DNA of 26,948 nt, from assembly GCA_004552155.1 (NCBI GenBank), contig SFPF01000042.1, positions 1-26,948 of the forward strand. The letters are read 5' to 3'. The notes under the pieces are model-generated. The model was not told where the DNA came from. It saw only the letters and a program-made list of their open reading frames with translations, and did no database searches. Both the position numbers and the translations under genes were made by a program. Origin of the DNA: Bacteroidales bacterium (lineage in GTDB: Bacteria; Bacteroidota; Bacteroidia; Bacteroidales; Bacteroidaceae). Below, in pieces: positions 14,654 to 20,941 of this stretch (the stretch's first letter is position 1; the number at the start of each line of letters is the position of its first letter).

Positions 14654-14751
14654 GGTGTACTGCCTCCCAGGCAAAACTTTCAAGCAATAGCCGCTCCCGA
14701 GGTCTGCGTGCCCAGTTATCGTCGCTGCGCTCCGTAATGCCTTCCAGGCAT
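14654..14751 (-). repeat. Three-hairpin module, copy C2 (most diverged)
   Basis: Hairpin 1 (14737-14751) is ATGCCT-GGA-AGGCAT on the minus strand: the closing pair is A-T here, again compensated. Hairpin 3 (14660-14673) has a GGG loop and a weakened outer pair. Hairpin 2 has two mismatches. It looks like a decaying copy. Confidence 0.75.
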
Positions 14752-14910
14752 TTTAACTATAATTCAATGATGGGCATCCCACCAAAAAGAATTTACGAAC
14801 CACAAAAAATCTTCAAACCACTGCAGACGCTTCACCACGCAAAACACGAAAAAACGGGGCGCGCGCAACATTTGCTTATAAGAAAAGCAGGAAATTCGGG
14901 AGAAATTGCG

Positions 14911-14918
14911 TAATTTTG
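14911..14918 (+). promoter_or_regulatory. -7 element for the sigma-54 regulator operon
   Basis: TAATTTTG matches TAnnTTTG, without an obvious -33 TTTG. The start site would be about 14923, placing the leader hairpin at the 5' end of the transcript. Confidence 0.55.
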
Positions 14919-14924
14919 CTAACT

Positions 14925-14965
14925 GATAGGCCCGTGCGTAGGACGCACCCTTTATAACGCCTATC
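14925..14965 (+). promoter_or_regulatory. Structured 5' leader of the sigma-54 regulator
   Basis: GATAGGC (14925-14931) pairs with GCCTATC (14959-14965). Inside, GTGCGT-AGG-ACGCAC (14934-14948) forms a 6-bp hairpin with a three-base loop. The structure would start within a few bases of the predicted transcript end and finishes 16 bases before the ATG at 14982. Confidence 0.5.
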
Positions 14966-14981
14966 CACACACAATAAAAAT

Positions 14982-16263
14982 ATGGCAGGCTTCGACCTTC
15001 AAAATATTAAGCAAAAATACAGCGTCATAGGCAACTGCGACGCGCTCAACCGCGCCCTGGAAATAGCCATGAAGATTGCCCCCGTAGACCTCACCGTGCT
15101 GATTACGGGCGAGAACGGCGCGGGCAAAGAGGTGTTCCCGCGCATCATTCACGACAACAGCCTGCGCAAGCACAAGCGCTACCTTGCCGTGAACTGCGGC
15201 GCCATTCCCGAAGGCACCATCGACTCTGAACTTTTCGGACACGAGAAGGGCGCGTTCACGGGAGCCGTGGAGCAGCGCGAGGGCTACTTTGCCGCAGCCA
15301 ACGGAGGCACGCTCTTCCTCGACGAAGTGGGCGAACTGCCGCTCGCCACGCAAGCAAGGCTGCTGCGCGTGCTCGAAACGGGCGAATATATCCGCGTGGG
15401 CTCGAGCGAGGTGCGCAAGACCGATGTGCGCATTGGCTGCCACCAACGTGAACCTCGAACAGGCCATCCACGACGGCAAGTTTCGCGAGGATCTTTATTA
15501 TCGACTCAACACGATTGCCATACACGTGCCGCCACTCCGCGAGCGCGGTCGCGACAGCGTGATGCTGTTCAAAAAGTTTGCGCTCGACATGAGCGAGAAA
15601 TACCGCATGCCTGCCGTACGCCTCACGCCCCAGGCCGAGGAATGGCTCTCCGACTATGCCTGGCCCGGCAACGTGCGCCAGCTCAAGAACCTCGCCGAAA
15701 GCCTCTCCGTAACGGCCGACACGCGAGAGATAACGCCGGAAATCCTGCAAACGTATCTGCCGAAAAATTCAGCACACTCGCTGCCCGCTATCGTGGGGCG
15801 CGACGAGACGGACGGCGGTTTCAAAAACGAGCGCGAAATCCTCTATCAAATTCTCTTCGACTTGCGCCGCGACGTGAGCGAACTGAAAAAAATAGTGCAC
15901 GGGCAAAACGCCGTGGCACACCATTCCGTCGACGGCGGAGACCATGCAGCTGAGCACGGCAACGTGACGTTTCTCAACCGCAACCCGCGCAAGCCGCAAA
16001 TCACGCCCGCAAAGGACGAACTGCCTATCTGGGAGGCGGAGGAAGTGACGGAAGTGCTTAACGAACCCGCACCGGCAAGCCCCGTGGCCGCCACTACCAC
16101 CACTGCTGCCCCGCCCTCGCTCGAACAACTTGAGCGCGACCTCATTCGGCAGGCATTGCGCTCCTGCCACGGCCGCAGGAAAGCGGCAGCCGAACAGCTC
16201 GGCATCTCCGAACGCACGCTTTACAGAAAAATTAAAGAGTATGGGCTGGAAGACGAAGCATAG
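14982..16263 (+). pseudogene. Sigma-54-dependent transcriptional activator, frameshifted
   Basis: The product is an AAA+ sigma-54 activator that has no receiver domain. It begins with the ATPase (Walker A GENGAGKE, GAFTGA loop in FGHEKGAFTGAVEQ, Walker B GTLFLDEVGELP) and ends with a Fis-type helix-turn-helix (HGRRKAAAEQLGISERTLYR). The reading frame breaks at 15435: the first frame runs KTDVRI then continues out of frame to 15953. The correct continuation (AATNVNLEQAIHDGKFREDL) resumes at 15436, one frame over, so the family's RIVAATN has lost two bases. As written, the product lacks half the ATPase and the DNA-binding domain. The stop at 16261-16263 overlaps the lptE start by 23 bases. It could be a sequencing error. 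Confidence 0.85.
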
Positions 16264-16810
16264 CATTCTTTTCAATCTACGGCGTGCGCCGGGCGCGAGA
16301 AGCGGGATAGCCATTCTGTTGCTCATTCCCTGCCTCTGCCTCTCCTTGCTGACGGCCTGCACCATAAGCTATAAGTTTACGGGCACGAGCATCAACTACG
16401 ACCTCATCAAGACCATACAGATTGATAAGGTGGTGAACCGCGCTCCTTACGGCTGGGCTCCGATGGAAGCCATGTTCAACAACAAGTTGCAGGACATGTT
16501 TGCCAACCAAACGCGCCTGAAACTCGTGAAGCGCGGCGGCGACCTCCACATCGCGGGTGAGATAACGGGCTACGACCAGTTCAATAAGTCGATCTCTGCA
16601 GACGGCTATTCCGCCCAAGTGCAACTGCGCATGACGGTCAATATCCGCTACGACAACAACAAGACCAACGAGCACTGGGAACGGCAGTTCCAAGCCACCA
16701 CGCAATATAATTCCACGCAACAGCTAACGAGCGTGCAAGAAGAACTGGTGACGGAAATGGTGAAAGACCTTGCCGACCAGATTTTCAACGCCACCGTGGC
16801 GAATTGGTAG
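16241..16810 (+). CDS. LptE-like outer-membrane lipoprotein
   Basis: A 189-residue lipoprotein of the Bacteroidetes LptE family. LptE forms the plug of the LptD translocon that delivers LPS to the outer leaflet. The signal is MGWKTKHSILFNLRR followed by a long hydrophobic core and lipobox LLTAC, with Cys near residue 40. The mature part starts ISYKFTGTSINYD and includes LVKRGGDLHIAGEITGYDQ and the closing DLADQIFNATVANW typical of the family. The start at 16241 lies inside the upstream regulator, implying translational coupling; an upstream in-frame ATG at 16130 is antisense-like noise in the regulator. This gene order (sigma-54 activator, LptE, TPR, SecG) is common in Bacteroidales. Confidence 0.85.
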   Translation: MGWKTKHSILFNLRRAPGARSGIAILLLIPCLCLSLLTACTISYKFTGTSINYDLIKTIQIDKVVNRAPYGWAPMEAMFNNKLQDMFANQTRLKLVKRGGDLHIAGEITGYDQFNKSISADGYSAQVQLRMTVNIRYDNNKTNEHWERQFQATTQYNSTQQLTSVQEELVTEMVKDLADQIFNATVANW

Positions 16811-16879
16811 TAATAATGGAATAAGCGGTTAAAAACCGAAGTCACCACTTGCCTCAAAGAAAATGCCAAACATAATTGT

Positions 16880-17136
16880 GGCGGGCTGTAAGCCCAAATG
16901 CCGCCCATAGCCCAGGGCAACGCCCTGGGGAAACGTATGCAGCGAACATTACATTCGGCATTTTTGTGCCGACGGCGCAAAAATGCCACGCGCCGAAAGC
17001 GCGTAACCCCAACGGCACACGGGGCGTTGCCCCTCATAAAGGAGGCTGCTCTTACAGAGCGCGACACTTTAATCAATGCGCTACCATTACCCGGGGCGTT
17101 GCCCCGGGCTGTGTGCAACAACTGGCCTTTCAGGCC
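16880..17136. repeat. Intergenic array of hairpins with three-base loops
   Basis: The 385-base gap between lptE and the TPR gene holds at least six hairpins. They are GGGCT-GTA-AGCCC (16883-16895), CCCAGGGC-AAC-GCCCTGGG (16911-16929), a 14-bp stem from GGCATTTTTG with loop GAC (16957-16987), GGGGC-GTT-GCCCC (17021-17033), CCCGGGGC-GTT-GCCCCGGG (17090-17108) and GGCCT-TTC-AGGCC (17124-17136). ACGCGC-CGAAA-GCGCGT near 16988 is a seventh with a longer loop. There is no gene here; the ORFs across it are low-complexity reads of the repeats. Confidence 0.8.
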
Positions 17137-17195
17137 GCCCCAAGCGCAAGATTTCAAATACCCTCACGCCCGCATTATACACAATATTAATATAG

Positions 17196-17940
17196 ATGCA
17201 ACTTTCATTGACTGAACTCATAGAGCACCCGGAACGCCTCAGCAAAGAGACGCTCTACCCGCTGCGCGAGCTGGTGGCCAAATATCCGTGCTTCCACTCC
17301 GCAAGGCTGCTCTTCCTGCAAAACCTCTTCTTGCTGCACGACCCGTCGTTCGGCGAGGAACTGCGCCGGGCCGCCGTTTGTCTGCCCGACCGCAAGGTGC
17401 TGTTCAGTCTCATCGAAGCCGACAACTATAAACTCAAGCCCAACGCCGCAGCCCAACGCCGCGAAAAAACCGCTCAGCACGCCGCAACAGCAACCCGCAG
17501 GCGACCGCACGACAGTGCTTATCGACGATTTCCTGCGCACGACCGACGAACCCCTCATGCCGCAGCACAGGCTCACGCCCGCCGAGGCGGCGGTGGATTA
17601 CACGGCTTTCCTGCTGCAAATGGACGACATCGTGCCCAATCCGTCGCAACAAACGGAAGCGAAGCCCGAGCAAAGCCGGACGGGCAGCATTATCGACAAC
17701 TTCATACAGAACACGTCCGACGGCATACAGTTGCAAGAAGAAGTGGAGTACGTGCCCGAAACCGACAGCGGCGGCGAAGACACGGCCGGCGGCGGCGAAG
17801 AAGCGTATTTCACCATGACGCTCGCAAAAATCTACATCAAACAGGGCCGATATGAGAAGGCACTTGAAATTATACGTAAGGTAAAAATAGCAAGCATCAA
17901 AACAAAACTTTATAACACACATTTTACAAAGAATTACTGA
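17196..17940 (+). pseudogene. TPR-containing protein upstream of secG, frameshifted by a 13-bp duplication
   Basis: The N-terminal part (MQLSLTELIEHPERLSKETL ... EADNYKLKPNAA) and the C-terminal part (VLIDDFLRTTDEP ... YFTMTLAKIYIKQGRYEKAL, a TPR helix pair) lie in different frames. At the junction, AGCCCAACGCCGC is perfectly repeated in tandem (17437-17449 and 17450-17462). Removing one copy restores a continuous frame reading KLKPNAAKKPLSTPQQQPAG, so the 13-base duplication is the cause. The C-terminus also stops soon after the TPR (KVKIASIKTKLYNTHFTKNY), shorter than I would expect. It sits 2 bases before secG. The family is a conserved Bacteroidales protein of unknown function. Confidence 0.85.
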
Positions 17941-17942
17941 TT

Positions 17943-18287
17943 ATGTATTCCGTATTAGTTATCTTGGCTGTCATTACGGCCGTATTGCTCACACTCCTCG
18001 TGCTTATCCAAGAATCCAAGGGCGGCGGACTTGCCTCCAACTTTGCTTCTTCCAACCAGATAATGGGCGTTCGCAAGACGACCGACGTCGTTGAAAAGGC
18101 CACCTGGACGCTCGCAGCCTGCCTCGTGGTGTTCAGCGTTGCCAGCATCTTCTTCGCTCCCACAGGCAAGGACAACACCAACGTAGTAACCTCAGCGAAA
18201 CCCGCCGCCACGGCTCCCGCAGCCCCGCAGGCACCTGCTGCACCCGCAGCCCCCGCTGCTCCCCAAGCACCCGCAGCAAACAACTAA
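17943..18287 (+). CDS. secG: Protein translocase subunit SecG
   Basis: A 114-residue inner-membrane protein with two transmembrane helices: VLVILAVITAVLLTLLVLIQ at ~4-23 and TWTLAACLVVFSVASIFF at ~54-71. Between them is the SecG loop ESKGGGLASNFASSNQIMGV. The C-terminal tail is Ala/Pro-rich (repeats of PAAPQAPAAP), common in this phylum. SecG assists SecYE in protein export. The ATG at 17943 follows the TPR stop by 2 bases. A long perfect hairpin follows. Confidence 0.93.
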   Translation: MYSVLVILAVITAVLLTLLVLIQESKGGGLASNFASSNQIMGVRKTTDVVEKATWTLAACLVVFSVASIFFAPTGKDNTNVVTSAKPAATAPAAPQAPAAPAAPAAPQAPAANN

Positions 18288-18341
18288 TAGATAAGTTTTC
18301 AATAAAACGTATTTGTTTACTCGTTTATTTTTTTTCATAAC

Positions 18342-18382
18342 AACGCGCCGCCCCGCTTGCAAACCAAGCGGGGCGGCGCGTT
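18342..18382. terminator. 18-bp hairpin between convergent secG and hypothetical gene
   Basis: The arm 18342-18359 (AACGCGCCGCCCCGCTTG) is the exact complement of 18365-18382, around a 5-base loop. On the plus side it is followed by ttatatcg. It lies in the convergent gap and probably serves both strands. A T-run precedes it on the plus strand. Confidence 0.75.
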
Positions 18383-18393
18383 ATATCGTGAAA

Positions 18394-18834
18394 TTATTTC
18401 TTAGAAAGTTCTTCCCAAAACTGGTCAAGGTCCTCGCCAAGTCCTTCCATTAAGTCGCCGCTTATCATAATCGTTTCGTCGTCAACGAGGTAAAGGTCGG
18501 CGAGCGTTTCCTTGTCTTCGCCAATCAGTACGAAGGAGAAAGGTTTGAGCAAAGGCAGGGCGTGGAGTTCCTCGTCCATGCGACTGAGGATTTTGCGCAG
18601 GAGCGGCTGTATGTCGTCGTAGAACGTCTCGTCGGCATTGCCTATCCATTCCTCTACGACGCAGCGCGTGAGTTCCGTGTCGTCGTCATCGAAAATCATA
18701 AGTTCGCCGCTCTCCTGCCGCACCTGTATGTAAAGGTCGGTCAAGGGGTAACTGTCAGCGTCTGACGGAAATTTTGATGCTGCCTTGCGCAGCGCGCGCT
18801 CAATGCGGCTGATGGTTTGTTCCGAACTGTTCAT
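18394..18834 (-). CDS. Conserved-looking acidic cytoplasmic protein, unknown function
   Basis: A 146-residue protein from MNSSEQTISRIERALRKAAS; the longer frame from 18849 adds five residues (MIIPT). It is acidic (FDDDDTE, ADETFYDDIQ, LYLVDDETIMISGDL) with a helical start and end and a strand pattern in the middle (LYIQVRQESGELMIFDD; FSFVLIGEDKETLADLYLVD). There is no signal peptide, membrane segment or recognised motif. The start at 18834 is preferred because the minus-strand -7 element at 18860-18867 puts transcription near 18853. It is divergent from the GH20 gene and convergent with secG. Confidence 0.65.
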   Translation of the reverse strand: MNSSEQTISRIERALRKAASKFPSDADSYPLTDLYIQVRQESGELMIFDDDDTELTRCVVEEWIGNADETFYDDIQPLLRKILSRMDEELHALPLLKPFSFVLIGEDKETLADLYLVDDETIMISGDLMEGLGEDLDQFWEELSKK

Positions 18835-18859
18835 TGTGGGGATAATCATTATACGCAGA

Positions 18860-18867
18860 CAAATTTA
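18860..18867 (-). promoter_or_regulatory. -7 element for the minus-strand hypothetical gene
   Basis: TAAATTTG on the minus strand matches TAnnTTTG. The start site near 18853 gives a leader of about 19 bases. No -33 element is evident. Confidence 0.5.
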
Positions 18868-18910
18868 CAACTTTTTGTAAATACATATCATGCCGCAAAT
18901 CGCTTTTTTG

Positions 18911-18918
18911 TACCTTTG
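18911..18918 (+). promoter_or_regulatory. -7 element for the hexosaminidase operon
   Basis: TACCTTTG matches TAnnTTTG, with no TTTG at -33. It rules out the open-frame start at 18890 and supports the ATG at 18995. It is divergent from the -7 element at 18860. Confidence 0.55.
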
Positions 18919-18994
18919 TGCAAACATTTCATATAAGGAAATGCCCGTTTTGGCTTTTCCGCATTATTTTTCAGGTAACGCCCACGTTTATTTT

Positions 18995-20941
18995 ATGAAC
19001 AAGATTGTCACGCTATCGCTTTCCATGCTTTGCTGTTTCGGCACATCGTGCTGCCTCGAAGCGCAAAGCCTTTTGCCCAAACCGCAGAGCGCCGCTTTCC
19101 AAAAAGGTACTTTCAGCACCGCCAAGCCATTCGCCGTAAATAACGAGGCAGGCGATATGGCGCGAAATCTTTACACCGCGCCCCTGATAGAGAAAAAATC
19201 AGCAGATAGCAAAGGACGCGCCGCCGTGTTCCGCAAAAGCGATGCGGCAAAGGGGCGCGAGGCTTACAGGCTCCGAGTCACCGCCGACAGCATTATCGTA
19301 GAAGCCGCCGCAGCAGAGGGCTTCTTACGCGCAGGCCAGACGCTGGGGCAATTGGCCGCTACAGCATCGAAAACTGCTGCCCTCCCCTCCTACCCTTGCT
19401 GCACGATAACAGACGCGGCCGCCTTTGAGTGGCGCGGCATGATGCTCGACGTTTCGCGCCACTTCTTCCCCATAGATTTTTTGAAGAAGCAAATCGACGT
19501 GATGGCGCGCTACAAACTCAACCGCCTGCACCTGCACCTCACGGATGCCGCCGGCTGGCGCATGGAAATCAAGCGTTATCCGCGCCTCACGAGGCTCGGG
19601 GCGTGGCGCACCGATGCTTCTTGGAAAAAGTGGTGGAACGGCGACCGAGGCTACGTGGAAGAAGGCCAGCCTGGCGCAAACGGCGGCTATTACACGCAAG
19701 ACCAACTGCGCGAACTCGTGGATTATGCCGCCGAACGCGGCGTGACGATTGTGCCTGAAATTGAAATGCCGGCACATTCAGAAGAAGCCCTCACCGCCTA
19801 CCCCGAATATTCCTGCACACACGAACCTTACAAGCAGGCTGACTTTTGCCCGGGCAACGCCGGCGTATATGATTTCCTCGAAAACGTGCTTCTGGAAGTG
19901 ATGGACGTTTTCCCATCCAAGGATATCCACGTAGGCGGCGACGAGGCGGGAAAAGCCTCTTGGGGCAACTGTCCGCTGTGTCAGAGAAAGATGCGCGAGG
20001 AGGGTTTGAAAGATGTAAATCAGTTGCAAGCCAGCCTTATCCGCCACTTCGAGCAATTCCTCGAATCGCACGGACGGCATCTCATCGGCTGGGACGAGAT
20101 TGTCGAAGACAATCTGCAAAAGAACACGAACGTCATGGTGTGGCGCAACGTGGACGAAAGCAAAAAGGCCATCGCCGCAGGCAACCGCGTAATCCTTTCA
20201 CCGGGCAAATTCTGCTATCTCGACAGTTACCAGGACGCGCCCCCTACGCAGCCCGAAGCCCAGGGAAATCTCTGGACAGAATATGTGCCGACGGCGGAAC
20301 ACGCTGAGTATATGCTTTACCCGCGCGTGCTGGCCATTGCCGAAATAGGCTGGAACGGCACGAAAAAGAAGGACTTTGCCGACTTCCGCCGCCGTGCACT
20401 CAATGAGAGCGAGTTGTTGCGCGGCAAGGGCGTGAACGCCTTCGACTTGAAAGGCGAAATCGGCGAGCGTCCTGAGCGAAGCCGCGCCGTGAAGCACAAC
20501 GCGCTGCAAGCCAAGGTGGCCTATAACGCGCCCTATGGGAAGCCTTATCCCGCAGCCGGCGAAACTGCCCTCACCGACGGTCTTCAAGGTGGCTGGACCT
20601 ATGGCGACGGACGCTGGCAAGGCTTTATCGGCAAAGAAGGCTTGGACGTGACCATCGACCTCGGCAAGGCACGCACCGTGTCATCGGTGGCAGCGACGTT
20701 CATGCAGGTGTGCGGCGCGGAGATCTACTTCCCCGCCTCGTTCTCCGTTGCGGTCTCGGCCGACGGCAAAGCATTCAAGGAAATATATCTTTCAGAAAAT
20801 ACAGTAGAGAAGACCGACAAGCCGGGCTTCCGCACCGAACAGTTCAAAGGGCGCGGGGCAAAGGCGCGCTTCGTACGCGTCAAGGCGTTGCCGGGTGCGT
20901 TTGGCGGTTGGCTCTTCACGGATGAAATCATTGTGAAATGA
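18995..20941 (+). CDS. Beta-N-acetylhexosaminidase, glycoside hydrolase family 20
   Basis: A 648-residue exported enzyme that removes terminal beta-linked GlcNAc/GalNAc from glycans. The signal peptide is MNKIVTLSLSMLCCFGTSCC. An N-terminal GH20b domain follows (LLPKPQSAAFQKGTF). The catalytic barrel starts at FEWRGMMLDVSRHFFPIDFL, with LNRLHLHLTDAAGWRMEIKR. The catalytic pair is Asp316-Glu317 in HVGGDEAGKASWGNC. NLWTEYVPTAEHAEYMLYPR closes the barrel. The C-terminal ~120 residues look like an F5/8 type C carbohydrate-binding sandwich (ALTDGLQGGWTYGDGRWQGF; VTIDLGKARTVSSVAATFMQ). The stop overlaps the next start (ATGA), so it is coupled to the amidase-like gene. Confidence 0.93.
   Translation: MNKIVTLSLSMLCCFGTSCCLEAQSLLPKPQSAAFQKGTFSTAKPFAVNNEAGDMARNLYTAPLIEKKSADSKGRAAVFRKSDAAKGREAYRLRVTADSIIVEAAAAEGFLRAGQTLGQLAATASKTAALPSYPCCTITDAAAFEWRGMMLDVSRHFFPIDFLKKQIDVMARYKLNRLHLHLTDAAGWRMEIKRYPRLTRLGAWRTDASWKKWWNGDRGYVEEGQPGANGGYYTQDQLRELVDYAAERGVTIVPEIEMPAHSEEALTAYPEYSCTHEPYKQADFCPGNAGVYDFLENVLLEVMDVFPSKDIHVGGDEAGKASWGNCPLCQRKMREEGLKDVNQLQASLIRHFEQFLESHGRHLIGWDEIVEDNLQKNTNVMVWRNVDESKKAIAAGNRVILSPGKFCYLDSYQDAPPTQPEAQGNLWTEYVPTAEHAEYMLYPRVLAIAEIGWNGTKKKDFADFRRRALNESELLRGKGVNAFDLKGEIGERPERSRAVKHNALQAKVAYNAPYGKPYPAAGETALTDGLQGGWTYGDGRWQGFIGKEGLDVTIDLGKARTVSSVAATFMQVCGAEIYFPASFSVAVSADGKAFKEIYLSENTVEKTDKPGFRTEQFKGRGAKARFVRVKALPGAFGGWLFTDEIIVK

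Noticed and set aside
14057..14751. CRISPR-like array
   Set aside because: Spacing is 210 bases, the repeat unit is structured and ~96 bases long, and the intervening sequence is itself repeated rather than unique.
14488..14913. 141-codon open frame with CLEGTTERSDGNRARS-type peptide
   Set aside because: It is a read-through of hairpin modules C1 and C2. The same peptide appears wherever the module occurs, on either strand.
18890..18994. Earlier start for the hexosaminidase
   Set aside because: It would include the -7 element at 18911 and bury the signal peptide. The Met at 18995 gives a proper signal sequence.
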